DNA of 64,000 nucleotides from Hypericibacter terrae (GCF_008728855.1 NZ_CP042906.1:1798001-1862000); one strand, 5' to 3'. Shown: positions 1 through 9,762, numbered from the stretch's first letter. Program-made: numbers and translations. Notes: generated from the letters alone by a model not told the origin.

Positions 1-1316
1 TGCGCCGCCGCCATTCCGGCCTGCATTCGATACATTTCCGGGTCCAGGGGGCTGAGACGCATGGCCCTGGCGAAATGCTCGATGGCGCCGTCCGGTTCAC
101 CGTGCCAGACCCTGAGGAAGCCACCGAGGAACCAGGCGGGCGCGTGGTTCGGATTGAGCGCGAGCGCTCTGTCGAGCAGCGCGATACCACCGTCGAGATC
201 GCCGACCAGATGCCCGAGCGCATGACCGCTTCTCGTGAGCGCGACTGCATCGTCCCTGCCTAGCTCGGCCGCCCGGCGGGCCAGGCGAGCGCCTTCCTCG
301 ATCTCGCGCGGTCCGTCGGTCGTCCACCCGTTGGCCTTGCGCCAGAAATAGCACCAGGCCGCCATCGCGTGCGCGGACGCGAAATCCGGGTCGAGCTCGA
401 TCGCCTTGTAGAACAGCCGCAGCGCCTCGCCGATGGATTCCCGGCTCCCCCGATGCAAGTCCGCCACTCCCCGCAGAAAACAGTCATAGGCGTCGAGGCT
501 TTCGGTCGGCTTCCGCTTCGCGCGCTCGATCTCCGCGCGTTCCAGCTGCGGCGCCATCGCGCCGACGACGCTTGCGGCGACCTGATCCTGGAGCTCGAAG
601 ATGTCATCCAGGGCCCCCTCGAAACGCTCGGCCCATAGATGCACGCCGGTCGCCGCGTTGATCAACTGTCCGGTGATAAGGACGCGATTCGCGGCCTTGC
701 GCACGCTGCCTTCCAGCACATAGCCGACGCCGAGCTCGCGTCCCACCTGCTTCACGTCCACCGCCCGGCCGCCATAGGTGAAGCTCGAATTGCGCGCGAT
801 CACGAACAGCCAGCGAATGCGCGACAGCGCCGTGATGATGTCCTCCACCACACCGTCGGCAAAGTACTGCTGCTGGGAATCGCCGCTGAGGTTCAGGAAC
901 GGCAAGACGGCAACGGATGGCTTGTCGGGGAGGCTCGGCACCTGCGCCGCCATTTCATCCGGCGTGACCGGTCCGACCTCCGGCGAACCCAAGCCAACCG
1001 TCGAATCTACTTCCGTGACAGCACCAACGAAGCGGAATCCCTTGCGGGGAATCGTACGGATCAGGCGCTGGTCCTCGCCGCTGTCACCGACCGCTTTCCG
1101 CACGGAATTGATGTGGCTGGTGAGCGTCGATTCCGAGACGATCCGCCCGCTCCAGACTGCCTCCAGCAGGTCGTCCTTGCTGACGACGCGCTCCCGGTTC
1201 TTCACCAGGTAGGCCAACAGGTCGAAGACTTGGGGCCCGATGGCGATCGCCTCGGACTCCTGCGTCAGTTCCCGCCGATCGAGGTCCAGCACATAGCGTT
1301 CGAACAGAAACTTCAC
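1..1316 (-). CDS. winged-helix/TPR transcriptional regulator (partial, C-terminus outside window)
   Basis: 438 residues are visible before the left edge cuts the gene. Residues about 1-97 read as an OmpR/CadC-type winged-helix DNA-binding domain (it ends in RKGFRFVG). Residues from about 133 begin PSVAVLPFLNLSGD, the domain typical of the winged-helix/TPR family often labelled adenylate cyclase-like regulators; from about 270 the sequence is TPR-like helices (for example ALRLFYKAIELDPDFASAHA). The start is GTG at 1316 with GGAG 7 nt upstream; an in-frame TAA about 30 nt above leaves no ATG alternative. It diverges from the oxidoreductase at 1601. No membrane helix is seen in the visible part, unlike CadC itself. 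The signal or target genes cannot be told from the sequence. Confidence 0.85.
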   Translation of the reverse strand, partial: MKFLFERYVLDLDRRELTQESEAIAIGPQVFDLLAYLVKNRERVVSKDDLLEAVWSGRIVSESTLTSHINSVRKAVGDSGEDQRLIRTIPRKGFRFVGAVTEVDSTVGLGSPEVGPVTPDEMAAQVPSLPDKPSVAVLPFLNLSGDSQQQYFADGVVEDIITALSRIRWLFVIARNSSFTYGGRAVDVKQVGRELGVGYVLEGSVRKAANRVLITGQLINAATGVHLWAERFEGALDDIFELQDQVAASVVGAMAPQLERAEIERAKRKPTESLDAYDCFLRGVADLHRGSRESIGEALRLFYKAIELDPDFASAHAMAAWCYFWRKANGWTTDGPREIEEGARLARRAAELGRDDAVALTRSGHALGHLVGDLDGGIALLDRALALNPNHAPAWFLGGFLRVWHGEPDGAIEHFARAMRLSPLDPEMYRMQAGMAAA

Positions 1317-1600
1317 GTCGGCGCTCCATAGCCCCTGCGTTTATGGCGGGCAGGCAGCCCAGGCTACCGGGCAGCACCTGTCGGTGCCGGGCTTTGATAG
1401 CACAGCGAATTCCTGGGGCACAGGCTCTCGGGTACCCTGACCTAAAGGGAAACGGGCGGGATTGCCGCTTGCTTGGACGAAAAACCAGCGCGGGCTCAAG
1501 GGAAATCCAAGGCCGTCACAAGGTCTTTCGGCCGACCTTCATGCATTCTCCGCTCGCTCGATCGCGCTGACGCGGTCGATGCCGGACACAGGAGAAGACA

Positions 1601-2356
1601 ATGAAGATCGTGGTCATCGGAGGCAGCGGCCTCATCGGGACGAACCTCGTGAACAGGCTTCGCCAAAAAGGCCATGATGTCATCGCGGCGTCGCCCGCCT
1701 CGGGCGTCAACACCATCACGCGGGAAGGACTGGCTGCGGCACTTTCGGGAGCGCAGGTCGTCGTCGACGTGGCGAACTCGCCGTCGTTCGAAGACAAGGC
1801 GGTCCTGGAGTTCTTCGAGACCGCGGGCCGAAACCTGCTTGCCGCGGAAGCCGCCGCAGGCGTGGGACATCATGTTGCCCTATCGGTCGTCGGCACACAG
1901 CGCCTCCCGGAAAGCGGCTACCTCCGGGCGAAGAAGGTTCAGGAAGACCTTATCAAGGCCTCCAGGATTCCCTACACGATCCTTCAATCGACCCAGTTCT
2001 TCGAGTTCGTCAAGGGCATCATCCAATCGGGTATGAAGGGCGACGTCGTTCACCTCTCTCCCGCCCTTCTGCAGCCGATCGCATCGAACGATGTCGCCGC
2101 CGTCCTGGCCGATATCGTGGTCGGCGCGCCGGTGAATGGCACGGTCGAGGTGGCCGGGCCCGAGCCGATTCCTCTCGACGCCCTTGCGCGGCGTTATTTG
2201 GCCGCTACCGACGACAAGCGTCGGGTAATCACCGACATCCATGCACGCTATTTCGGCACCGAGTTGAACGACAAGTCCCTGACGCCCGGCGACCATCCGC
2301 GCCTGGGTACGATTCGTTTCGGGGATTGGCTCCGCGAGAATGCTGTCCGGGCTTGA
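1601..2356 (+). CDS. NAD(P)-binding NmrA-like / atypical SDR oxidoreductase
   Basis: 251 aa with an N-terminal Rossmann dinucleotide loop GGSGLIG (residues 7-13) and the overall layout of atypical short-chain dehydrogenases of the NmrA/NAD(P)H-binding group: nucleotide-binding half, then a smaller substrate half (ILQSTQFFEFVKGI, VEVAGPEP). A classic YxxxK is only weakly represented (SGYLRAKK), as usual in this group, so it may be a redox sensor or an epimerase-like enzyme. It lies divergently from the winged-helix/TPR regulator at 1316, which could control it. The 284-nt gap between the two holds both promoters. Substrate unknown. Confidence 0.85.
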   Translation: MKIVVIGGSGLIGTNLVNRLRQKGHDVIAASPASGVNTITREGLAAALSGAQVVVDVANSPSFEDKAVLEFFETAGRNLLAAEAAAGVGHHVALSVVGTQRLPESGYLRAKKVQEDLIKASRIPYTILQSTQFFEFVKGIIQSGMKGDVVHLSPALLQPIASNDVAAVLADIVVGAPVNGTVEVAGPEPIPLDALARRYLAATDDKRRVITDIHARYFGTELNDKSLTPGDHPRLGTIRFGDWLRENAVRA

Positions 2357-2430
2357 GCGCCGTCATCATCGCCCCGGACACGGCAAGACCGCAGCGAACA
2401 GCGACTGATTCTGACGCGGAGTGCATCGTC

Positions 2431-2871
2431 ATGAACGCAACCCTGAATAATCCCGCCGTTTCGATCGCGGTGGTCGTCATGGCCACGCTCAATGGAATAT
2501 TCCTCTCCGTGAATGGGCTCTTCATGCTCCTCAGTCCGTTGACGTGGTATCAAGCCGTTCCAGGTGTGACCGAGACAGGCTTCTTCAATCAGCACTTTGT
2601 CCGCGACATCGGGATCATTCAGCTGTTCCTCGGTGTTGCCTTCGTTGTCGGTCTGATCCGGCCGGAGCGCCGCGTTGAGCTTTGGGCCGCGGCGACGCTG
2701 TGGCTCTGCGCGCACGCGATCTTCCACTTCTGGGAAGTCGCGGTCGGGATCTGCTCGCCTTCCGTCATTCCCCGCGATTTTCCCGCCGTCACCCTGCCGG
2801 CGATCTTCGGGGCACTATTGACCCTCTGGGCGATCAGTTCGCCGCGCGCCAAGCACGTCACGACCGCCTGA
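2431..2871 (+). CDS. small four-helix membrane protein of unknown function
   Basis: 146 aa, nearly all hydrophobic, with about four membrane segments (residues ~10-32, ~50-72, ~80-100, ~115-135). I chose ATG 2431, with GGAG 11 nt upstream, over an upstream reading that would overlap the previous gene. The pattern (a short loop GFFNQHFVRDIG, then a second pair of helices) resembles DoxX/DUF4345-like small inner-membrane proteins, but I do not recognise a family with certainty. It is 74 nt downstream of the NmrA-like gene and probably co-transcribed. Confidence 0.7.
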   Translation: MNATLNNPAVSIAVVVMATLNGIFLSVNGLFMLLSPLTWYQAVPGVTETGFFNQHFVRDIGIIQLFLGVAFVVGLIRPERRVELWAAATLWLCAHAIFHFWEVAVGICSPSVIPRDFPAVTLPAIFGALLTLWAISSPRAKHVTTA

Positions 2872-2970
2872 GATCAGGCGCCAACGTCACCATTGACGAA
2901 ACATCGAGGGGCGCCCGGGGCACGGGTGTCCTGCCCGTAACGCGCGGATAAGCGGATAAAGGGTACGGAC

Positions 2971-4176
2971 ATGACACAGACATTGACGCAAAACGCCGTA
3001 AGGGCCACGCGCCGCAAGAGCAAGACGCATCAGATTGGCGAGCGGCCCCCTTTCGATTGCGTGGCGCTCGTGCTGCAGGGCGGCGGCGCTCTGGGCGCTT
3101 ATCAGGGCGGCGTCTATCAGGGGCTTGCGGAGGCCGGGCTTCATCCCGACTGGGTGGCGGGCATCTCCATCGGCGCCATCAACGCGGCGCTCATCGCCGG
3201 CAATCCGCCGGAGAGGCGCGTCGAGCAACTGCGGGAATTCTGGGAGCTTATCACCGCCAATCCGGGCGGCGGATGGCTCGGGGGCTTCGGGGCGACGATG
3301 ATGCGTGGCGACCTGGCCCGTGGCACCTTCGGTCAGATCGCCGCCGCGAATGCGCTGATGAACGGCGCTCCAGGCTTCTTCAAGCCGCGCCAGCCCAATC
3401 CCTGGCTGCAAGCGCCCGGCACGCCGGAGGCCACGAGCTACTACGATACCTCGCCGCTGCGGGCGACGCTCGAACAGCTGGTCGATTTCGACCGTATCAA
3501 CACATCGGAGCAGATGCGATTCAGCGTCGGCGCCGTCAATGTTCGCACCGGCAACTTCGCCTACTTCAACGCCCGTACACACCATATCGGGCCGCAGCAC
3601 ATCATGGCCAGCGGTGCATTGCCCCCCGGCTTTGCGGCCGTGGAGATCGATGGGGAGCATTACTGGGACGGCGGGTTGGTGTCGAACACACCGCTCGAAT
3701 GGGTGGTCGACAGGGAAGGGCGCGAGGACATGCTCATCTTCCAGGTCGATCTCTGGAATGCGCGGGGTCAATACCCCGCCACGATCGCCAATGTGATGTC
3801 GCGCGAGAAGGAGATTCAGTTCTCCAGCCGGACGCGCGCCGCCACCAATGCCGTCCGCCGTCGCCGAAGACTCGGGTCGGCGCTGGCGACGCTGCTCGAA
3901 CGGGTGCCTGACGATCTCAAGGCCGGGCTGGACATGCGTCTGCTCGAGGATGCTGCCGATCTCAGCGTCTACAACATCGTCCAGTTGATCCATCGCGCCA
4001 GGAGCTTCGAGGGTCAGTCGAAGGACTATGAGTTCTCGCGCCTGGCGATGGAGGAGCATTGGAAGGCCGGCTATCACGACGCGGTCCGCACATTGCGTCA
4101 TCCCGAGATCCTGCAACGACCCAGCGCCGCCGACGGCGTCTTTACCTTCGATCTGGCTGTCGATGGCCGGGATTGA
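2971..4176 (+). CDS. patatin-like phospholipase/esterase with C-terminal DUF3734-type region
   Basis: 401 aa. The patatin catalytic dyad is intact: glycine-rich oxyanion loop [12 protein letters not shown] near residue 36, nucleophile elbow GISIG with Ser66, and Asp233 in WDGG. The segment after about residue 270 ([15 protein letters not shown], then a helical tail) matches the extra domain found in alphaproteobacterial patatins. No signal peptide, so cytoplasmic or membrane-associated. It is followed at 40 nt by acetoacetate decarboxylase and then 3-hydroxybutyrate dehydrogenase, which suggests a role in turnover of polyhydroxybutyrate, acyl esters or ketone bodies; that link is inference from gene order only. 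Confidence 0.9.
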   Translation: MTQTLTQNAVRATRRKSKTHQIGERPPFDCVALVLQGGGALGAYQGGVYQGLAEAGLHPDWVAGISIGAINAALIAGNPPERRVEQLREFWELITANPGGGWLGGFGATMMRGDLARGTFGQIAAANALMNGAPGFFKPRQPNPWLQAPGTPEATSYYDTSPLRATLEQLVDFDRINTSEQMRFSVGAVNVRTGNFAYFNARTHHIGPQHIMASGALPPGFAAVEIDGEHYWDGGLVSNTPLEWVVDREGREDMLIFQVDLWNARGQYPATIANVMSREKEIQFSSRTRAATNAVRRRRRLGSALATLLERVPDDLKAGLDMRLLEDAADLSVYNIVQLIHRARSFEGQSKDYEFSRLAMEEHWKAGYHDAVRTLRHPEILQRPSAADGVFTFDLAVDGRD

Positions 4177-4216
4177 TCTCCGCAACCTCGTCTCCCCAGG
4201 AGGGATCGCTTCCATC

Positions 4217-4954
4217 ATGAAAGCTCAAGATATCCGGGAACAGGCGTTCGCCATGCCGTTGACCAGTCCGGCTTATCCGCCAGGCCCCTATCGCTTTGTC
4301 GACCGCGAATATCTGATCGTCACCTATCGCACGGACCCTGACAGGCTGCGCGCGCTGGTTCCGGAGCCGCTGGAGATCGATGAGCCGCTGGTGAAGTACG
4401 AGTTCATCCGCATGCCAGATTCGACCGGCTTTGGCGACTACACCGAGACCGGACAGGTCTTCCCGGTGACGCTCGACGGCCGAAAGGGCAGCTATACCCA
4501 TTGCATGTTCCTCAACGACGAGGGGCCGATCGCCGGCGGTCGCGAGATCTGGGGGTTTCCCAAGAAGCTGGCGAGCCCCAGCCTTCGCAAGGAGGTCGAC
4601 ACGCTGGTCGGCACGCTCGACTACGGCCCGTTACGCGTCGCCACCGCAACGATGGGCTACAAGCATCGGGCAGCCGATCTCGAGGCCGTGCGCGCCTCCC
4701 TGGAAGCGCCGAACTTCCTGCTCAAGATCATTCCGCATGTCGACGGCAGCCCGCGCATTTGCGAGCTGGTCGAATACGCCCTGACGGACATCAATCTGAA
4801 GGGCGCCTGGACCGGGCCGGGGGCGCTCGCGCTGGCTCCACACGCGCTGGCTCCAGTGGCGGAACTGCCCGTTCTGGAGATCGTTTCGACGACACACATC
4901 CTCGCCGACTTGACGCTCGGTCTCGGCGTCGTCGTGCATGACTACCTGACCTGA
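4217..4954 (+). CDS. adc: acetoacetate decarboxylase
   Basis: 245 aa, the usual length for the family. It converts acetoacetate to acetone and CO2 through a Schiff base; the catalytic lysine pair is visible in [10 protein letters not shown] as Lys116/Lys117 (Lys115/Lys116 in the clostridial enzyme). The start at ATG 4217 gives [21 protein letters not shown], a typical N-terminus. It sits between a patatin-like gene and 3-hydroxybutyrate dehydrogenase, 36 nt before the latter, so the three probably form one operon handling acetoacetate and 3-hydroxybutyrate. Many alphaproteobacterial homologues are annotated this way without proof of acetone production. Confidence 0.93.
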   Translation: MKAQDIREQAFAMPLTSPAYPPGPYRFVDREYLIVTYRTDPDRLRALVPEPLEIDEPLVKYEFIRMPDSTGFGDYTETGQVFPVTLDGRKGSYTHCMFLNDEGPIAGGREIWGFPKKLASPSLRKEVDTLVGTLDYGPLRVATATMGYKHRAADLEAVRASLEAPNFLLKIIPHVDGSPRICELVEYALTDINLKGAWTGPGALALAPHALAPVAELPVLEIVSTTHILADLTLGLGVVVHDYLT

Positions 4955-4990
4955 GCGGTATATCCCCTTCCATCCCCCAGGAACTCATCC

Positions 4991-5773
4991 ATGCGTCTCA
5001 AGAACAAAGTTGCCGTCGTTACCGGTGCCGCCAGCGGCATCGGCAAGGAAATCGCCACCCTTTTCCTGCGCGAGGGTGCGAATGTCGTGATCGCCGATCT
5101 CAACCAGGCAGGCGCGGACTCTGTCGCTGCCGAGCTCGCCGGTCCGGACAAGCGCGCCATCGGCGTCGGAATGGATGTGACGAGCGAGGCGCAGGTCGAT
5201 GCCGGCATGGCCAAGGCGGTCGCGGCGTTCGGCGGAATCGACGTCCTCGTGAGCAACGCCGGCATCCAGACCGTCGCACCGATCGACGAATTCGACTTCG
5301 CCAAATGGAAGCAACTGCTGGCAATCCATCTCGACGGCGCTTTCCTGACGACGCGGGCGGCGCTGCGCGAGATGTACCGGAGCGACCGCGGCGGCAGCGT
5401 GATCTATATGGGCTCGGTTCATTCCAAGGAGGCGTCCGCGCTCAAGGCGCCCTATGTGACGGCCAAGCACGGCCTGATCGGTCTGGCCAAGGTCGTCGCC
5501 AAGGAAGGCGCGAAGCATGGCGTGCGCGCCAATATCATTTGCCCCGGCTTCGTGCGTACGCCTTTGGTCGACAAGCAGATCCCCGAACAGGCCAAGGCAC
5601 TCGGTATCCCCGAAGCCGAGGTCGTCAAGAATGTGATGCTGAAGGAAACCGTCGACGGCGAATTCACGACGGCGGATGACGTGGCGCAGGCGGCGCTGTT
5701 CTTCGCCAGCTTCGGCAGCAATGCGTTGACCGGCCAATCGCTGGTCGTGAGTCATGGCTGGTTCATGCAATAG
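4991..5773 (+). CDS. bdhA: D-3-hydroxybutyrate dehydrogenase (SDR family)
   Basis: 260-aa classical short-chain dehydrogenase: cofactor loop TGAASGIG (residues 11-18), NAG motif (VSNAGIQ), and the Tyr155/Lys159 catalytic pair in PYVTAKHG. The C-terminal part with [17 protein letters not shown] and the ending GWFMQ is characteristic of 3-hydroxybutyrate dehydrogenases, which interconvert D-3-hydroxybutyrate and acetoacetate with NAD. It is directly downstream of acetoacetate decarboxylase, supporting the substrate assignment. Confidence 0.92.
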   Translation: MRLKNKVAVVTGAASGIGKEIATLFLREGANVVIADLNQAGADSVAAELAGPDKRAIGVGMDVTSEAQVDAGMAKAVAAFGGIDVLVSNAGIQTVAPIDEFDFAKWKQLLAIHLDGAFLTTRAALREMYRSDRGGSVIYMGSVHSKEASALKAPYVTAKHGLIGLAKVVAKEGAKHGVRANIICPGFVRTPLVDKQIPEQAKALGIPEAEVVKNVMLKETVDGEFTTADDVAQAALFFASFGSNALTGQSLVVSHGWFMQ

Positions 5774-5827
5774 GCGGAGCGGGATGAGCCTGCTTGCCGG
5801 ATAGCCGGCTGTCGAGGGCGGCGTTCC

Positions 5828-6019
5828 ATGAAAAGCGAGAAGACCCTGGACGAACTGTTGGACGAGCCGATCGTGCATCTGCTCATGGGCCGAGACGGAG
5901 TCGAGGCACAGGAGGTTCGGGCCCTGGTCGAGCGGCTCCGCCGTCGAATTGCGGCGAATGACGCCCATCCGCTGCGCCAGGCCATGTCACGCAGTCATCG
6001 AGAGCCCGACCTCAGGTAA
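5828..6019 (+). CDS. 63-aa hypothetical protein
   Basis: A short charged, mostly helical protein (KTLDELLDEPIVHLLMGRDGV then an Arg-rich stretch LVERLRRR). It follows bdhA by 54 nt on the same strand and precedes the cyclase gene by 17 nt. The amphipathic N-terminal helix and length are like many small conserved alphaproteobacterial proteins. No signal peptide or membrane helix. I do not recognise it; only a weak ribosome-binding site is visible, so it could be an artefact. Confidence 0.5.
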   Translation: MKSEKTLDELLDEPIVHLLMGRDGVEAQEVRALVERLRRRIAANDAHPLRQAMSRSHREPDLR

Positions 6020-6036
6020 CCGTTTGAGCATAGGCG

Positions 6037-7578
6037 ATGCCCCGTAGTCTCTTGCCCCCGCGGATTCAATTGAGCGCCCTCGACCGGCGAATCGCGCTGG
6101 CGTTGACGGAGGAGCGACAGCGCAGCGGCCGTCTGGGCGCGCACGCCCTGACGCTGGCCTTTGTGGCGGTCGCCGTCTGGTGCGCCCTGGTCCATCCCTG
6201 GCCCGGCGCCGTCTTCTATCTTGGGATCGTCGCCGCCTTTGTAGGTCTCGCCTGGGCCTGGGGATGGCTAGCGAGGCGCCCGTTACCGGCCTGGCTGGTC
6301 CTCGGTTTCGTGCTGGCGAATGCCATCTTGCTCACCGTAACGCTCCTTGTTCCCAATCCGCTCGACCCGCCGCCCTGGCCCCTGCAGATGAAACTGCGCC
6401 CGCCGGCGTTCCCCTTTTTCCTGATGCTGATTGCCTGGTCGACATTCACTCTGTCGCCATGGCTCGTGCTTGGCGCCGCGCTCATCGCCATCGCGGCGTG
6501 GAGCGTGGGCGTCGGCATTGTGGCCTTCCGGACCGATACCCTGCTTGGGTTCGGCCTGCCGGGGGGACCGGATCTGGCTGAATCTCTCGCACGCTATTTG
6601 GATCCGCGTTTCGTGGATGGGGCGGCCTGGGCGTCAGGGGTGTTCGTCGCCTGTCTTGTCGCCGGCATCCTCGCCGTCGTCGTGGGCCGGATGCGGCGGC
6701 TGGTGCGCGTGCAGGCGCGGATCGAACGCGCCCGGGACAATCTCGCCCGTCATGTCTCGGCCAATCTGGTCGAGGAGTTGGCCGAGGTGGATGAACCCTT
6801 CGGCCCGGCCCGGAATCAGGAGGTGGCGATCCTCTTTGCGGACGTCGTCGGCTTCACCAGCCTTTGCGAGAGTCTGGACCCCCAGGCAGTGGTGACGATG
6901 TTGCGCGGCTTCCACGAGCGCATGGCAGATTGCGTGTTCGAGCATGGCGGAACGCTCGATAAGTTCGTCGGCGACAGCGTGATGGCGACTTTCGGCACTC
7001 CCCAGCCGAGCCCCCATGACGCCGCCAATGCGCTCGCCTGCGCCCGGTCGATGCTGAAGCGGCTGGAGGAATGGAACGCAGAGCGCCAGACGCACGGCGA
7101 ACCGGCCCTCCAGGCGGGAATCGGCCTGCATTTCGGACCGGTGGTGCTGGGCGATATCGGCAATAAGCAGCGTATCGAGTTCGCGGTCCTGGGAGATACC
7201 GTCAATACGGCGAGCCGCCTCGAGGGGCTGACCCGCCATCTGGGCGCATCGTTGGTGGTCAGTCAGGCGGTGGTCGATCGGGTTCTGGATCAGGTTGGCG
7301 GTCAGGCGATCGGAGACATGCGCCGACATTCGCCGGTAGCCGTCCGTGGTCGCCTACAGGCCGTGGATGTGTGGATCCTGCCCAGCGGACGGCGCGACCG
7401 CCGGCGCGCTCTGGCGGAACGCGAGCAGGCGGCGGATGGGCATGATCGGAACAGTTCATCGGCGCCGGATTGGAACTCCGGATCGGCGCGATACAGAGCC
7501 CCCGAGACAGACGAGGTCGTCGGCCAGGCGGTCTTGGTGGCAGGCGCGGGTTTCGCCCTCGAGCCCGTTGACCGGTAG
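6037..7578 (+). CDS. membrane-anchored class III adenylate/guanylate cyclase
   Basis: 513 aa. Residues about 25-225 hold six or so hydrophobic helices; residues from about 262 form a class III cyclase domain. The two metal-binding aspartates are present as Asp269 in FADVVGF and Asp313 in KFVGDSVMATFG, and later motifs GPVVLGDIG and EFAVLGDTVNTASRLE are intact, so it should be active. The last ~60 residues are a low-complexity polar tail. It makes cAMP (or cGMP) at the inner membrane; the N-terminal domain presumably senses something. A second, soluble cyclase lies at 55770-56678. Confidence 0.92.
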   Translation: MPRSLLPPRIQLSALDRRIALALTEERQRSGRLGAHALTLAFVAVAVWCALVHPWPGAVFYLGIVAAFVGLAWAWGWLARRPLPAWLVLGFVLANAILLTVTLLVPNPLDPPPWPLQMKLRPPAFPFFLMLIAWSTFTLSPWLVLGAALIAIAAWSVGVGIVAFRTDTLLGFGLPGGPDLAESLARYLDPRFVDGAAWASGVFVACLVAGILAVVVGRMRRLVRVQARIERARDNLARHVSANLVEELAEVDEPFGPARNQEVAILFADVVGFTSLCESLDPQAVVTMLRGFHERMADCVFEHGGTLDKFVGDSVMATFGTPQPSPHDAANALACARSMLKRLEEWNAERQTHGEPALQAGIGLHFGPVVLGDIGNKQRIEFAVLGDTVNTASRLEGLTRHLGASLVVSQAVVDRVLDQVGGQAIGDMRRHSPVAVRGRLQAVDVWILPSGRRDRRRALAEREQAADGHDRNSSSAPDWNSGSARYRAPETDEVVGQAVLVAGAGFALEPVDR

Positions 7579-7619
7579 GGCGCCGCTCGCTGTCGCCGGC
7601 CTGCGCCGCTCGGAATGCC

Positions 7620-8762
7620 CTATGTCGGGCGGCGGATCATGCGCCAGACCGCGAACAATCCGATCAGCACATGGGCCGCGGCGAGATAGACGAAATAGCC
7701 GGGCGGCCCCAGATGCTGCATCGCCTGGCCGACCGTCACCGGGCCCAGGATCGCGCCGATCCCATAGGCCAGCATCAGGCTCGAGCTCGCGGCCACCATC
7801 TGGTCGGGCTCGAGACGGTCATTGGCATGGGCGACCGACAGCGAATAGATCGGCATGCCGAGCCCGCCATAGAGGAACACGATCGTCAGCAGGCCGACCC
7901 GCGAGACATCGGCGACGTAGAGGCCGGCGAGGCAGAGTACCGCCAGGACGGTGGTGAGGACGGTGATGATGCGCCGCCGGTCGAACCGGTCCGCCAGCCA
8001 GCCGAGCGGCCACGGAAAGATGGCGCTGCCGACGACGGCGAGCGCCATATAGAGCGAGACCTCGGACACCGAGAAGCCGATCGCCTTGGCATAGACGGCG
8101 CCCATCCCCGAGAAGCCGCTCAGGGTGAGGCCGGCGCCGAAAGTGCCGATGGTCCCCAGGGGCGACATCCGCCAGAGCGTGCGCAGCGAAAGCTTGCGCG
8201 ATTCGCCGAAATGCGGCTGCGGCGCGCTCACCAGCAGGACCGGCAGCACCGACGCCGAGATCAGGATCGCGACCAGGGTGAAGAGCTGGAAACCGGCGGG
8301 GTCGTGCAGGTTGAGCATGAGCTGGCCGCTGGCGATCGAGGCCGCCTGGATCACGGTGTAGCCGGCCAGCAGCCGGCCGCGGTTCTCGTTGGAGGCCCGG
8401 TCGTTGAGCCAGCTCTCGATCACGACATAGAGGCCGGAATAGCAGAAGCCCGTCAGCGCGCGGAAGAAGGTCCAGCTCTGCCAATAGACGAACACGGCCT
8501 GGATCAGGATCGCCATGCTGGCGGTGGCGGCGAGCGCCGCGAAGACCCGGACATGGCCGACCCGCTCGACGATCTTGGGGGTCAGCTGCGAGCCGAACAG
8601 GAAGCCCACATAATAGCCCGACATGATGATGCCGGTGACCGAAGCCGGAAAGCCCTCGAGCGTCGCCCGCAAGGCCAGGAGCGAGCCCTGCAGGCCGTTG
8701 CCGGCCATGATCAGGGCGACCCCGATCAGGAGCGGTGCGGTGGCGAGGAGGACGGCGCGCAT
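7620..8762 (-). CDS. MFS transporter, YcaD-like
   Basis: 380 aa with about 12 membrane helices and MFS loop motifs (SQLTPKIVERVGHVRVF between helices 2 and 3; GWLADRFDRRR between helices 8 and 9). The SGYYVGFLFGS and FCYSGLYVVIESWLND stretches are typical of the YcaD-like group, whose substrates are mostly unknown. Start ATG 8762. Convergent with the cyclase gene (41 nt gap) and divergent from the YfcG-like gene; the shared upstream region holds a Pho box at 8841-8858, so phosphate starvation may control one or both. Confidence 0.88.
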   Translation of the reverse strand: MRAVLLATAPLLIGVALIMAGNGLQGSLLALRATLEGFPASVTGIIMSGYYVGFLFGSQLTPKIVERVGHVRVFAALAATASMAILIQAVFVYWQSWTFFRALTGFCYSGLYVVIESWLNDRASNENRGRLLAGYTVIQAASIASGQLMLNLHDPAGFQLFTLVAILISASVLPVLLVSAPQPHFGESRKLSLRTLWRMSPLGTIGTFGAGLTLSGFSGMGAVYAKAIGFSVSEVSLYMALAVVGSAIFPWPLGWLADRFDRRRIITVLTTVLAVLCLAGLYVADVSRVGLLTIVFLYGGLGMPIYSLSVAHANDRLEPDQMVAASSSLMLAYGIGAILGPVTVGQAMQHLGPPGYFVYLAAAHVLIGLFAVWRMIRRPT

Positions 8763-9072
8763 GAATGGATCGGAGGGAGACCGGAGGGGGTAGGGCGGGG
8801 CCAGGATCTGCGACCGCCACCTTATCCCCGCTTCAGGGCGCTGTCATAACACTGTCACATCCCGCTGCCGGGAGACCCTTTTCGGGTTTTGCCGGGACTG
8901 TCAGACTGGCCTGAATCGGCGCCGTTTTCGGTTCGAGGCGGCCGGCCACGAACAGCCTTTCACCCGACGCGGTTACTGGCGAGAGCGTTGCGGGGCTTTC
9001 CCGAATTGCCTAACTACCAAACATGGGGGCCGCCTCGAGGGGCCCGTCACTCACGAAGGACCGGAAGCCACG
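8763..9072. other. divergent intergenic region between MFS and YfcG-like genes
   Basis: 310 nt without a gene. It contains the Pho box at 8841-8858, another CTGTCA heptamer at about 8898 (CTGTCAG), and a short hairpin ACCC-ttttc-GGGT followed by TTTT at about 8875-8892. No other reading frame is convincing. Confidence 0.6.
8841..8858 (+). promoter_or_regulatory. predicted Pho box (PhoB-binding site)
   Basis: CTGTCAT-AACA-CTGTCAC: two 7-mers in direct repeat separated by 4 nt, 13 of 14 positions equal to the CTGTCAT-N4-CTGTCAT consensus. It is 79 nt upstream of the MFS start and 215 nt upstream of the YfcG-like start. Orientation fits the + strand gene, distance fits the - strand gene better. 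Confidence 0.75.
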
Positions 9073-9762
9073 ATGATCGAGCTTTACAGCTGGGCCACGC
9101 CCAACGGCCACAAGATCCACATCATGCTGGAAGAAACCGGGCTGCCCTACAACGTGCATGGGGTCGATATCGGCCGCGGCGATCAGTTCAAGCCCGAATT
9201 CCTCGCCTTCAGCCCCAACAACAAGATCCCGGCCATCATCGATACGGAAGGGCCGGACGGAAAACCGATCTCGATCTTCGAATCCGGCGCCATCCTGATC
9301 TATCTCGCCGAGAAGACCGGGAAGTTCCTGCCGAAGGCGCCGCGCGGGCGCTACGAGACCCTGGAATGGCTCATGTTCCAGATGGGCAGCATCGGTCCGA
9401 TGCTGGGCCAGGTGCACCATTTCCGCGGCTATGCGCCGGAGCAGATCCCCTACGCGATCAACCGCTATACCAACGAGGCCAAGCGGCTCTACGGCGTGCT
9501 CGACAGGCGGCTCGCCGACCGCCCCTTCGTCGCCGGCGACTATTCGATCGCCGACATGGCGATCTTCCCCTGGCTTCGATCCTGGGACCGCCAGGGCGTC
9601 CAGCTCTCGGACTATCCCAACACCAAGCGCTGGTTCGACCAGATCGCGGCCCGGCCCGCGGTGATCAAGGCCGTGACGGTGCTGAGCGAGGTCCAACGCG
9701 CCGAGATGGATGCGAAGGCGAAAGAGATGCTGTTCGGCGCCACGCAATATCAGAAGCGCTGA
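9073..9762 (+). CDS. yfcG: glutathione S-transferase-like disulfide reductase, YfcG/YghU type
   Basis: 229 aa. N-terminal thioredoxin-fold glutathione site with the YfcG/YghU signatures WATPNGHKIHIMLEE and FSPNNKIPAI and the ESGAILIYLAEK helix, then an all-alpha C-terminal domain (FVAGDYSIADMAIFPW). Members of this group bind two glutathiones and reduce disulfides rather than conjugating electrophiles. No catalytic Cys/Ser in the usual GST position; Thr/Asn of TPNG takes its place, as in the family. Start ATG 9073. Whether the Pho box upstream controls it is untested. Confidence 0.9.
   Translation: MIELYSWATPNGHKIHIMLEETGLPYNVHGVDIGRGDQFKPEFLAFSPNNKIPAIIDTEGPDGKPISIFESGAILIYLAEKTGKFLPKAPRGRYETLEWLMFQMGSIGPMLGQVHHFRGYAPEQIPYAINRYTNEAKRLYGVLDRRLADRPFVAGDYSIADMAIFPWLRSWDRQGVQLSDYPNTKRWFDQIAARPAVIKAVTVLSEVQRAEMDAKAKEMLFGATQYQKR

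Noticed and set aside
2887-4218. 443-aa - strand frame opposite the patatin gene
   Set aside because: Antisense shadow; patatin has Ser/Asp dyad and a clear start.
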